22,984 bases of DNA from CAZFHP01 sp964519365 (GCA_964519365.1 CAZFHP010000024.1:1-22984); one strand, 5' to 3'; numbered from the stretch's first letter, positions 1-8,379 are shown. A program made the numbers and translations. The notes: generated from the sequence alone by a model not told the origin.

Positions 1-991
1 CCGCCTCAGACAGCCCCTGCTCCCCCGAGCCAACCTTATAACTACCCCTGTCTCCATACAGCGCCTGATACCCCGAGCCAACGTTATAATCACCCGTGTT
101 TTGATACAGCGCATAATTCCCTATGCCTGTATTATAATTTGTCTCCTCGCTATTAAAAAGCGCAAATGTCCCCAACTGGACATTCTGCGTCCCCGTCCTG
201 TCACCAATAACAGCTTCAGCCCTACTTGCACCATCAATAATTTCACGAACTTCTCGCGACGCTTCTAGCTTCCTGCAAAGATCTTTATCGTGCTTATCAA
301 TATCACAAAGATTAACCGCTGTCTGATCAAGAGAAATATCTTTAAGCACATATAACGACCCACAAGATACTTTGTCTAAACTCTCAGGATCTAACGAAAG
401 CTCACGGGACGCTTTGTCACAAGCATCGCCAGAAATAGAAAGAGACCGTGCTGGGACAATAGGTTCACACGAAAACACAAGCGTATCGTTATCACAGTCG
501 CTTTGTGCAACACGCACAGCACGTAATTCAAATTGATCAAAATCTGGAGAAACATCACGTACTTGCTCTGAACCATCTTGCATGATTACGTTAAAATCTT
601 TTAACGCAATCGTGCTGTACCCATCGTCGATACGATCTTTGATGCGCATGCAAGATGCAATAAATTCTTGATCTCGATCACATTCACAGTCACATGCCCG
701 CTCATCTGAACGTGCTTGTTCTTGAATACTTGTCAGTGCTTGATCTATAATCTCTTTGCTCCGTGCATCAAGAAAAACAAACGACTCGTGTGCTTCAAGT
801 ATGTCAGCAATGTCTTTGGCATGCAAAGATTCTGTGCGAGCATGCTCTTTCTGACAAGATTCTTCTGTTTGACGTGTATCAGGAGCCAAACAATAACTGA
901 CAACAGGCATAAAAGCATTAAGAACAAGCGCCCAGAAAAAAAGAAACGCGTGATTTTTCAAATAATATTTTTTGTAAGACGTGATCTTCAT
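1..991 (-). CDS. Secreted repeat protein, N-terminal part (runs off left edge)
   Basis: Open on the minus strand for 330 codons from an ATG at 991 to the window edge, with no stop. GGGAG eight bases before this ATG supports it over an in-frame ATG at 1006. The N-terminus (MKITSYKKYYLKNH, then a hydrophobic run FLFFWALVLNAFM) is a signal peptide or anchor. About 250 polar residues rich in Asp, Glu and Cys (for example CDCECD) follow and match no family I know. From about residue 280 a 16-residue repeat starts: NTGIGNYALYQNTGDY, NVGSGYQALYGDRGSY, KVGSGEQGL. This resembles the NTAIGxxAL-type repeats found in front of S74 endosialidase-chaperone domains in phage fibres and bacterial surface proteins. 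The repeats and any C-terminal domain lie outside the window. Secretion is a fair inference; the function is unknown. Confidence 0.75.
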   Translation of the reverse strand, partial: MKITSYKKYYLKNHAFLFFWALVLNAFMPVVSYCLAPDTRQTEESCQKEHARTESLHAKDIADILEAHESFVFLDARSKEIIDQALTSIQEQARSDERACDCECDRDQEFIASCMRIKDRIDDGYSTIALKDFNVIMQDGSEQVRDVSPDFDQFELRAVRVAQSDCDNDTLVFSCEPIVPARSLSISGDACDKASRELSLDPESLDKVSCGSLYVLKDISLDQTAVNLCDIDKHDKDLCRKLEASREVREIIDGASRAEAVIGDRTGTQNVQLGTFALFNSEETNYNTGIGNYALYQNTGDYNVGSGYQALYGDRGSYKVGSGEQGLSEA

Positions 992-1017
992 AAAAAAAAC
1001 TCCCATAAAAAAACTCT

Positions 1018-1112
1018 TGTCTGAACCAGGATAATATGGATAAGAAGGATAAGAAGGATAACTTCATGTAAATCCATCTTATCTTTCTTATCCACATTAT
1101 CCTGGTTCAGAC
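1018..1112. repeat. Long imperfect inverted repeat with GTCTGAACC ends
   Basis: The left arm starts TGTCTGAACCAGGATAAT and the right arm ends ATTATCCTGGTTCAGACA. Pairing continues through GGATAAGAA-like tandem units, giving a hairpin with arms of roughly 37 bases and a few mismatches. It lies between the stop of the 712-residue gene and the start of the left-edge gene. On the minus strand a T-run follows a few bases later, so it could terminate transcription. A related element at 4815-4966 has different internal sequence but the same GTCTGAACC ends, which suggests an interspersed repeat family. Confidence 0.8.
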
Positions 1113-1134
1113 AAACAAACAAACAAACAAACAA
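1111..1134. repeat. Tetranucleotide microsatellite (ACAA)6
   Basis: Six uninterrupted ACAA units lie directly after the right arm of the inverted repeat and two bases before the stop codon of the 712-residue gene. The tract is just outside the coding region, so length changes would alter only the 3' untranslated part of that gene. Confidence 0.85.
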
Positions 1135-1136
1135 AT

Positions 1137-3275
1137 TTACACTCCCGAATCATCAAAAACGTAACCTGTTATTTCAACACGTGCATCAGCAAGCACGTGA
1201 ACCTGTAAATCGATATCGATTTTACTTGAGTCACCGAATATTATCATGCTTGTTGGACAACTGAACGTTACGTTATTATCAAGCAAAAGTCTTCCTGTGC
1301 TTAAGCGTAAGCCCATATCGCCAGCTTGTAACGTTGCCCCGTCAAGATACATACATGCTGTTTTGCTTTGCAAGATTATCAAATTATTTTCTAAATTTTG
1401 TGTGTCGTAAATAAGCTTTGATCGTTTATCAAAATACCATGTTGCAGCATGGGCTATATAGCTATGGGCTTCAGACGTGTAGCGTAACGCAGACGTTCCT
1501 GAAATTATAACGTCGTCATGAATGAACAAGTGTCCCTGATCAAAGTAATAATCGTCAGCAAGCGCGAGTTCACAATTTTGTAACGCGAGTTTACCCGAAC
1601 CACCCAATATACTTATAAGCGGGTCGCCTGAACTATTACGTGTGTTACGTATTCGAGCGTTTTTAATCGTAAGCGTCACGTTATTATCGACTGTTATTTG
1701 GGCATGCGGTTCAAGTATAATAGTCGTCCCGTGCCCGTTAATAATCGTGTCACTTGTGATTTGTAAAACTTGGTTTTCTGGTATCGTAAAGTTACACGAA
1801 AGTACAAACGAGTTCCCGTTACCGTCAACGATACCGCCATTGGTTAGATAACTATTAGACGCAATATACAGATCGTTATCTAAAGACAAAATACCCGTGT
1901 CGCTTAAATTTATCTCGCCAGATATTGGCGTTGGCGTATTAAGTGTTAACGTTTTACCATCGCTTACTGTAAAGCCAGCTTTGTAAAATACGAAGTTCTC
2001 TTCTGTAGTATCAGCTGTATATATTTGGTGATCGTCGTAAATTCTTACGGTGCTGACAAACGCATTGCTCGTGTTCTTACAGCAATATAAGAACGCGTTA
2101 CTGTTGACACGTATTGTCTCATAAAGCTCGCGCTTTTCAAGTATCGACCAAAGGGCACCAAATGGCCAGTTAACAAGGGCATTACTGTTATTGCGTATGC
2201 CAAAGATAAGCGCGTTACTATTGTTCTTGCAGCAATATGCAAACGCATTACTCGTCGTACGAATCAGTTCAAAATAACCAGCTTGTAATGGGATAAGCGC
2301 GTTCGAATTATTCTTTATCCCATACGAAAGAGCGTTACTTGTATTCTTGCAGCAGTATAAGAATGCATTACTTGTCGTCCTGGCTGTCTCTACAAGCTCT
2401 TCTTTTTCTAAAGCCGTAAATGTACTATTGCGAGCAGTAAGAATCGTGTTGCTATTGTTCTTTATGCCATAAGAAAGTGCGTTGCTTGTATTCTTGCAGC
2501 AATACGCAAACGCGTTACTTGTCGTTCGCGCTATATCAAAAAACTCTTCTTCTAGCGCTATAAGCGCGCTGCTGTTATTCTTAAGCCCGTAACTTATCGC
2601 GTTACTCGTATTTTCACAACAGTATAAAAACGCATGACTCGTCGTTCGAATCTCTTCTAAAAACTCTTGTTTTTCTAATGGCTCAAATACACCTGCATAG
2701 AAGTTAATAATCGCACTGCTGTTATTCTTAAGCCCATAACTTAGAGCGTTGCTTGTATTTTTGCAGCAAGAGACAAATACATAACTGTCTGTTTGTACTC
2801 GTTCTACCAGTTGCTGATGCTCTAATGCCGTAAACGGACTTACTGTGTTTTCATACGCCAGTATTGCATTACTGTTATTTTTTAACCCATAATTGATCGC
2901 GTTACTATCAGAGATAACCAGCTGCGTAGCTGGCACCTGGCTCCCCTCCTGACTAATAACGACACTGTTTGGATAATTTTCTACCCAGCTGTCAGCACTT
3001 TGTTTGCCAAACGTTTTGTTAATAGAAAACTCGCTCCAGCCAATAACTTTAGACGCGTTATTCAAGATAACTTTTGAGTCTGTTTCTTTAAGAGCTATGC
3101 TCGAGGGGTAATTCGAAAAGTAAAACGTGCCATGTAACACAGACACATGCGCAAGCGCGCACGCAAAACCAAACACAAAACTAAACACAACGCGACACAT
3201 AAAAACACGCATATTACGCTGTCTTCTTTTACGATCTTTATTTTCTTTTTTAGCAGGCACTATTATTTTCTTCAT
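1137..3275 (-). CDS. Modular secreted protein A-B-C: 11-residue repeat array plus beta-solenoid-like domain (712 aa)
   Basis: Start ATG with GGAG eight bases upstream. A long basic n-region and hydrophobic core (about residues 1-49) form a signal peptide. Module A (about 51-130) carries DSKVILNN, GWSEFSI and ISQEGS. The repeat array (about 123-411) has six Cys-Cys units such as SNAFLYCCKNT, each followed by SNALSYGIKNN and NSNAI. Units are joined by acidic, helix-like linkers (EKEELVETARTT). Module C (about 412-712) is rich in short strands, Asn and Gly (DTIINGHGTT, NVTLTIKNARI, FIHDDVIISGTS, IIFGDSSK), as in right-handed beta-solenoid surface proteins. It lies 23 bases after the 497-residue gene, so the two are probably co-transcribed. 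It is the closest relative of the 647-residue protein. I do not recognise the family; an adhesin or surface-layer role is inference from architecture. Confidence 0.85.
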   Translation of the reverse strand: MKKIIVPAKKENKDRKRRQRNMRVFMCRVVFSFVFGFACALAHVSVLHGTFYFSNYPSSIALKETDSKVILNNASKVIGWSEFSINKTFGKQSADSWVENYPNSVVISQEGSQVPATQLVISDSNAINYGLKNNSNAILAYENTVSPFTALEHQQLVERVQTDSYVFVSCCKNTSNALSYGLKNNSSAIINFYAGVFEPLEKQEFLEEIRTTSHAFLYCCENTSNAISYGLKNNSSALIALEEEFFDIARTTSNAFAYCCKNTSNALSYGIKNNSNTILTARNSTFTALEKEELVETARTTSNAFLYCCKNTSNALSYGIKNNSNALIPLQAGYFELIRTTSNAFAYCCKNNSNALIFGIRNNSNALVNWPFGALWSILEKRELYETIRVNSNAFLYCCKNTSNAFVSTVRIYDDHQIYTADTTEENFVFYKAGFTVSDGKTLTLNTPTPISGEINLSDTGILSLDNDLYIASNSYLTNGGIVDGNGNSFVLSCNFTIPENQVLQITSDTIINGHGTTIILEPHAQITVDNNVTLTIKNARIRNTRNSSGDPLISILGGSGKLALQNCELALADDYYFDQGHLFIHDDVIISGTSALRYTSEAHSYIAHAATWYFDKRSKLIYDTQNLENNLIILQSKTACMYLDGATLQAGDMGLRLSTGRLLLDNNVTFSCPTSMIIFGDSSKIDIDLQVHVLADARVEITGYVFDDSGV

Positions 3276-3298
3276 TTTTTATTCTCCAAATACTGCTG

Positions 3299-4792
3299 CT
3301 AAAATGCTTTTAAAAAATTATCAATCCCCGGAAGATATTCAAGTGTTCTCTTTGTTTTATCAAACGCGTACATGTACACATCTGGCCCCGTATCAATATG
3401 ATCGATAGCTAGCGCAAGGTACTGCCCGCTATTGTCCCAGGCAACAGAACTAATATGCACACACTCTTCAGCTTGTACATGAGCAACACGCGTTAAGTTA
3501 TCTGTGTCATGATCATATGCATACACAAACATATTTTCACACGAATTACTTTCACGAATCACAGCTAGGTACTTTTGATCTGGGCTCCACGCAGCATCAC
3601 TAATTTTCTTTCGAGTAAGCTGCTCACAGCTGTATCGAGAAAGTCCCCCGTCGGTCCTGAGTAGCTCAGCTGCTGTTGCGTCTAAGTCTTCTAGACGTGA
3701 CACAGGTGGGCATATCGAAGGGCCGCAAATTCGTAACGGGAACGCCATAATCGCATTGCTATTATTCTTGATCCCATAACTCAGAGCATTACTTGTATTC
3801 TTGCAACAATACAAGAACGCATTACTTGTCGTGCGAACGTTATCAACCAATCCCGTTTGAAAAAGACCAATCGCATTACTGTTATTCTTAATCCCATAAC
3901 TTAGAGCGTTACTGGAATTCTTACAGCAATACAAGAACGCATTACTCGTCGTTCGAACGTCTTCAAATATTTCGGCTTTTTCTTGTTCTGTAAACGTTGC
4001 TGATATTAAAAATGGAATAATCGCATTACTGTTATTCTTGATCCCATAACTTAGCGCATTACTTGCGTTTTTGCAGCAAAATAAGAACGCATTACTCGTC
4101 GTGCGAACGTTGGCAACAAGATTATCTTGTAACGATAGTATAGCGCTACTATTGTTCTTAAGCCCATAGCTCAAAGCATTACTTACGTTTTTGCAGCAAC
4201 ACAAGAACGCATTACTCGTCGTACGAATATCTTCAAGCACTTCGGCTTTTTCACCTTCTGAAAATAAATATGGATCTAAAGCGACAATTGCATTACTATT
4301 ATTCTCAAGACCATAAACAAGCGCATTACTCACATTCTTACAGCAATAGATAAACGCGTTGCTATGCGTTCGCACGTCTTCTAGCAAGTCTTCTTTTTCT
4401 TCTTCTGTAAACGCACCACCGCCAGGTAAATTCATAATCGCGTTACTATTATTTTTGATCCCGTAATTTATTGCGTTACTGTTTGAGACAATAAGATTCG
4501 TGTTTGGATCTTGGCTACCTTGACGACTAATCGTCACCCCGTTAGGATACTGCTCTACCCACCCATCAGCAGCATTTTTCCCAAATTGTTTGATAATCGA
4601 AAACTCGCTCCAGCCAATAACTTTAGCCGTGTTGTTTAAAATAACTTTTGAATCTGTTTCTTTGACGGCCATGCTTGAATCATAGCTTGCAAAGTGTAAC
4701 GTTGCATCTACTGACCCCATACATGCTATAAGTACAATAGTACTTACCCAACAACTTACTTTTACAAAGCACCTATAGTAACTGACCAGCAT
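3299..4792 (-). CDS. Modular secreted protein A-B-D2: 11-residue repeat array plus two WD40-like blades (497 aa)
   Basis: Start ATG with GAGAGGG four bases upstream. Residues 1-30 form a signal peptide, probably cut after VDA. Module A (about 31-108) has DSKVILNN, GWSEFSIIK and ISRQGS. The array has five Cys-Cys units (YCCKN, FCCKN and one CCCCKN) and six NNSNA/NNSSA segments, with linkers such as FTEEEKEDLLEDV. Instead of the solenoid domain, the C-terminal 101 residues hold two WD40-like blades (AAWSPDQKYLAVI and SVAWDNSGQYLALAI), each followed by an MFVYAYD/VYMYAFDK strand. Two blades cannot close a propeller alone. It is first in a two-gene cassette with the 712-residue gene and parallels the 475-residue gene upstream. 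Function unknown; secretion is well supported. Confidence 0.85.
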   Translation of the reverse strand: MLVSYYRCFVKVSCWVSTIVLIACMGSVDATLHFASYDSSMAVKETDSKVILNNTAKVIGWSEFSIIKQFGKNAADGWVEQYPNGVTISRQGSQDPNTNLIVSNSNAINYGIKNNSNAIMNLPGGGAFTEEEKEDLLEDVRTHSNAFIYCCKNVSNALVYGLENNSNAIVALDPYLFSEGEKAEVLEDIRTTSNAFLCCCKNVSNALSYGLKNNSSAILSLQDNLVANVRTTSNAFLFCCKNASNALSYGIKNNSNAIIPFLISATFTEQEKAEIFEDVRTTSNAFLYCCKNSSNALSYGIKNNSNAIGLFQTGLVDNVRTTSNAFLYCCKNTSNALSYGIKNNSNAIMAFPLRICGPSICPPVSRLEDLDATAAELLRTDGGLSRYSCEQLTRKKISDAAWSPDQKYLAVIRESNSCENMFVYAYDHDTDNLTRVAHVQAEECVHISSVAWDNSGQYLALAIDHIDTGPDVYMYAFDKTKRTLEYLPGIDNFLKAF

Positions 4793-4814
4793 ATTACCCT
4801 CTCTTCTTTTCTTT

Positions 4815-4966
4815 TTGTCTGAACCTCGATTTACAAGATTATTAGGATTAAGAGAATTCTTTTAGCAAGGTATGTGATAACAAGAAGCACATTTTTTTGT
4901 TATCATGTGTTTTACACAAAGAATCCTCTTAATCCTTCTAATCCTGGCCAATCGAGGTTCAGACAA
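4815..4966. repeat. Long imperfect inverted repeat with GTCTGAACC ends
   Basis: The 17-base ends are perfect inverses: TTGTCTGAACCTCGATT at 4815-4831 and its complement at 4950-4966. Inward, the arms continue as imperfect ATTAGGATTAAGAG-like units, and the centre holds a second hairpin (TGATAACAA pairing with TTGTTATCA). The right end touches the TGA stop of the 647-residue gene. No clear T-run follows on either strand, so a terminator role is uncertain. It shares its ends with the element at 1018-1112. Confidence 0.85.
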
Positions 4967-6910
4967 TCAAACTAAACTATCATCAAATACAGCTCCTGAA
5001 ACCTCGGCATAAGCTGCCGCCAATATGTGTACATCAAGATCCCCCGACCCGTCAAGTATCGACGAATCTCCTAAAATAATCTGTGTACTTACAGGACACT
5101 TGAGTAAAACATTATTGTCCAGATATAAAGAGCCCATACTTAATCGTATACCCATATCACCAGTTTCAAGTGTCGAGCCATCAAAGTACATAGCTGACGT
5201 CTTAGTTAACAAGTGTATCAAGCTATTATCGCTCACGCTTGGGTCGTAATAAAATCGTGTATTTTTATCAAATGCCCACGTTGCACTGTCAGCTATATAA
5301 CTTTCTTGCTCAGACTTATAAACGAAAGAAGACGTACCTGAAACTATCACGTCATCGTGAATATACACATGACCGTTATTCACGTAATAATCGCCCGCAA
5401 GTGCTAATTCACAATTCATAAGCGCAAGCTTACTATTTGGCCCAGACAAATCTATCATAGGGTCTAAGCTCCCATTACGCGTATTTTTAATACGTACGTT
5501 CTTAAGCGTTAACGTCACGTTGTTGTCGATAGTTATCTGTGCATGGGGTTCAAGATAGAACGTCGTCCCGTGACCATTAATAATCGTGTCACTCGTTATT
5601 TCTAAAATCTCGTTTTCTGGTATCGCAAACGTACATGAGAGCACAAGCGCAAAGCCGTTACCGTTTATTTTACCACCGCCAGTTAGATACGCGTTGGACG
5701 CAAATAGTAAGTCGTTTTGCAAACTAATAGTACCAGCTTGACCAGCAAGAGTGTCTCCCAAATTAATATTCCCCCGTACAGGCACAGGAATATCAAGCGT
5801 AAGTACTTTATCAGGCGCAACGGTAAAGCCGTTTTTGAAGAACACAAAGTTTTGCTCACACATATCGTCTTGATAAACTTGGTGACCTTCGTAAATCTTA
5901 AACGCATAATTAATCACGTTACTTGTATTTTTGCAGCAATAGACAAACGCGTTGCTATTCACCCGAATCGTTTCGTACAACTCACGCTTTTCAAGAATAG
6001 ACCAGAGCGCCCCGCCAGGCCAATTAACAAGCGCATTACTGTTATTCTTAAGCCCATAAATTAACGCGTTACTCGAGTTCTTACAACAATACAAAAACCC
6101 ATTACTTGTCGTGCGTACTTTTTCTAAAACATCAAGCTTTTCTGCCCCGCTAAACATACGCCAACGCATATCAATAATCGCGTTACTATTCGTGCGCAAT
6201 CCATACGAAAGCGCATTACTTGTATTTTTGCAGCAATACAAAAACGCGTTACTCGTCGTACGAACGTAATCAACAAACCCTTGCTTTTCTTGCGCTGTAA
6301 AAGAACCTGCATGTAACCTAACAAGCGCGCTACTGTTATTCTTAAGCCCATAACTCAAAGCATTACTTGTATTCTTACAGCAGTACACAAACGCATGGCT
6401 ATCTGTCCGGACATCTTCTTGTAACTCAATTTTTTCAGCAACCGTAAAAGCATCTAAGCCAGAATAACTCATGATCGCGTTACTCGTATTCTTAATCCCG
6501 TAATTAAGCGCGTTGCTATTCGAGAGAATCATAAGCGTATCTGGGTCTAAGCTACCCTCCTGACTCAGCACAACACCATCAACATAGCCATCCCCCCATT
6601 GCGACGCACCAACTTGACCATCTTTTTTGATAATCGAAAGCTCAGACCAACCCGTCACGTTATCAGCAGAATTCAAAAAGATTTTTGAGTCCTGTGACCC
6701 AACAGACATATTTGACGTGTAATTCACAAAGTGTACTGTCCCATACACTTGCTCGTGCGCACACATGAACGAAAACGCACACGCAACCATACGCACACAT
6801 AAACACCTACACACAAAAGTCCATCGCATACACATACTCTTACGCATCTTCTTGAACAATAAACCCCAGCTCACACACGTTTCTTGTAATCGTTTTGTTA
6901 CCCGTATCAT
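4967..6910 (-). CDS. Modular secreted protein A-B-C: 11-residue repeat array plus beta-solenoid-like domain (647 aa)
   Basis: The chosen ATG at 6910 follows GGGGGTGA at about four bases. It leaves an unusually long leader of about 57 residues, so an internal Met at residue 22 is a possible alternative. After the hydrophobic stretch (FVCRCLCVRMVACAFSFM), module A carries DSKIFLNS, GWSELSIIK and LSQEGS. Four Cys-Cys repeat units follow; the last, with NWPGGALWSILEKRELYETI before it, is nearly the same as in the 712-residue protein. Module C begins near residue 344 and matches the 712-residue protein along its length (DTIINGHGTT, HDDVIVSGTSS, IILGDSS). It lies 14 bases after the 475-residue gene, which it probably shares a transcript with. 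Likely a surface or secreted protein; the family is unknown to me. Confidence 0.85.
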   Translation of the reverse strand: MIRVTKRLQETCVSWGLLFKKMRKSMCMRWTFVCRCLCVRMVACAFSFMCAHEQVYGTVHFVNYTSNMSVGSQDSKIFLNSADNVTGWSELSIIKKDGQVGASQWGDGYVDGVVLSQEGSLDPDTLMILSNSNALNYGIKNTSNAIMSYSGLDAFTVAEKIELQEDVRTDSHAFVYCCKNTSNALSYGLKNNSSALVRLHAGSFTAQEKQGFVDYVRTTSNAFLYCCKNTSNALSYGLRTNSNAIIDMRWRMFSGAEKLDVLEKVRTTSNGFLYCCKNSSNALIYGLKNNSNALVNWPGGALWSILEKRELYETIRVNSNAFVYCCKNTSNVINYAFKIYEGHQVYQDDMCEQNFVFFKNGFTVAPDKVLTLDIPVPVRGNINLGDTLAGQAGTISLQNDLLFASNAYLTGGGKINGNGFALVLSCTFAIPENEILEITSDTIINGHGTTFYLEPHAQITIDNNVTLTLKNVRIKNTRNGSLDPMIDLSGPNSKLALMNCELALAGDYYVNNGHVYIHDDVIVSGTSSFVYKSEQESYIADSATWAFDKNTRFYYDPSVSDNSLIHLLTKTSAMYFDGSTLETGDMGIRLSMGSLYLDNNVLLKCPVSTQIILGDSSILDGSGDLDVHILAAAYAEVSGAVFDDSLV

Positions 6911-6924
6911 CAGCTCACCCCCGA

Positions 6925-8352
6925 TTAAAACATATCGACAAACAGTTGCATATCAGGTAGATGCTGTAATTGCTCTTGTGTCTTATCAAACAGGTACACA
7001 AAAACATCTTGTTCTACCCCACGCGTATCCCGTTGTTCATCTCTCACAAACCCAATACCTAAATAATCACCACCTGAACCCCAGGCAACAGAACAAATAT
7101 GTACGTTCTCATCAGCATGAGCATGCGTAACAAAGCGCAAACCGTCTTCAGCGGTGCTATCTTGCACATACACGCAGACCTGTTCTTTTCCTGACACTTC
7201 TGTAACGACAGCTAGATATTTTTTATCTGGCGACCACGCACTTGTTACCCCAGAATTTTTAGATGCTCGATCATCAAGCATACACATTCGCATGCACGTA
7301 TTTTTGCCATAAACACAAGACCCGTTTGTCCCGTCGACACACTCAGGATAAACTCCGCCGTTCGCCCTGCCGTGCCCGGCGTAGCCTTGCGCGAAGCCTG
7401 GGAGGGCGCGACTGCAAGGAGCGCGTCTCGAAGGGCTTGCCAAGCATGCCAACGGACATTCGCACCCATCGTCTCCCATACGGCTCAAACCAAGCTCCCG
7501 TGCATAATCAAGCGCACGCGCAACAGGTTCACACCCGTCACAACAGCCGCATAATTTTAATGGAAAATTCATAATCGCGTTACTGTTATTTTTAATCCCA
7601 TACGAAAGAGCATTACTCGTATTCTTACAGCAATACAAGAATGCGTTACTTGTCGTACGCACATGCTCAACAAGCTCCGCCCGTTCTTCAATCGTAAACT
7701 CTCCAACAAGCAAATTAATAATCGCGTTACTGTTATTCTTGATCCCATACGAAAGTGCATTGCTTGCATTCTTACAGCAATACAAGAACGCATTACTTGT
7801 CGTACGAATATCTTCAAGCGCTTCAAATTTTTCAAACTCGCTAAACGCCCCGGGCAATAACGCCTGTATCGCGTTACTATTATTCGTAAGCCCATAGATC
7901 AAAGCGTTACTTGTATTCTTGCAGCAATACAAGAACCCGTTACTCGTCGTACGGACAGTATCAAGAAGATCATCTCGTTCAGATTGGCTAAACACAGGGC
8001 CTCCACCCATGCCTGACAAGTACGCAATCGCATTACTGTTATTTTTAAGCCCATAGTTAAGCGCATTACTGTTTGAGATAATTAAATTTGTATTCGGCTC
8101 CTGGCTCCCCTCCTGACTAATCGTCACGCCGTCAAAATACTTTTCGGTCCACCCCGTAGCCCCATTTTCTCCAAACTGTTTGATTATCGAAAACTCTGCC
8201 CAGCCAATAACATTATCTGCTTTTGTCAGGAATACTTTTGAATTGCTTGCACCAACTGTTATATTCGAATCGTAATTCGTAAAATGTATCGTCCCGTGTA
8301 ACGACCCGATAAACATAAACACAGAAAATAATAAACATATACGTAACCTCAT
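6925..8352 (-). CDS. Modular secreted protein A-B-D2 with an in-frame palindromic-repeat insertion (475 aa)
   Basis: Residues 1-20 form a signal peptide ending in SLHG. Module A (21-100) has NSKVFLTK, GWAEFSIIK and ISQEGS. Three Cys-Cys units (YCCKN) and four NNSNA segments occupy about 94-260. The C-terminus has two WD40-like blades (SAWSPDKKYLAVV, SVAWGSGGDYLGIGF). Between the array and the blades it is about 58 residues longer than its paralogue of 497 residues. Residues about 306-332 of this extra part are encoded by a GC-rich 77-base repeat (7359-7435) that also occurs in the intergenic DNA near 14.2-14.4 kb. The insert keeps the frame open and is rich in Arg, Ala, Gly and Pro, unlike the rest. 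The 647-residue gene follows after 14 bases. Function unknown. Confidence 0.85.
   Translation of the reverse strand: MRLRICLLFSVFMFIGSLHGTIHFTNYDSNITVGASNSKVFLTKADNVIGWAEFSIIKQFGENGATGWTEKYFDGVTISQEGSQEPNTNLIISNSNALNYGLKNNSNAIAYLSGMGGGPVFSQSERDDLLDTVRTTSNGFLYCCKNTSNALIYGLTNNSNAIQALLPGAFSEFEKFEALEDIRTTSNAFLYCCKNASNALSYGIKNNSNAIINLLVGEFTIEERAELVEHVRTTSNAFLYCCKNTSNALSYGIKNNSNAIMNFPLKLCGCCDGCEPVARALDYARELGLSRMGDDGCECPLACLASPSRRAPCSRALPGFAQGYAGHGRANGGVYPECVDGTNGSCVYGKNTCMRMCMLDDRASKNSGVTSAWSPDKKYLAVVTEVSGKEQVCVYVQDSTAEDGLRFVTHAHADENVHICSVAWGSGGDYLGIGFVRDEQRDTRGVEQDVFVYLFDKTQEQLQHLPDMQLFVDMF
7359..7435. repeat. GC-rich palindromic repeat (GTTCGCCCTG family) inside a coding region
   Basis: It begins CGTTCGCCCTG and ends GCGTCTCGAAGGG, the same borders as the intergenic copy at 14216-14290. 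The centre differs between copies. Base composition is much richer in G+C than the surrounding gene. It is read through in frame by the 475-residue protein gene. Confidence 0.7.
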
Positions 8353-8379
8353 ACTCTCATCCTTCTTTTTCTAAAATCA

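Noticed and set aside
2045..4450. Regularly spaced repeats that could suggest a CRISPR array
   Set aside because: The repeats are codon-phased 33-bp protein repeats (SNA...KNN) inside long open frames, with conserved rather than unique spacers, and no cas genes are present.
3299..4792. Reading the 497- and 475-residue genes as truncated pseudogenes of the long A-B-C proteins
   Set aside because: Both end in the same two-blade C-terminus with collinear sequence and normal stops, and both have ribosome binding sites. This is a conserved architecture, not random truncation.
5717..6064. Plus-strand open frames opposite the repeat-protein genes (also near 6765-7130, 7263-7574, 9717-10052)
   Set aside because: These are antisense shadows of strongly supported minus-strand genes with clear modules. 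Their length comes from the repetitive codon pattern of the sense genes.
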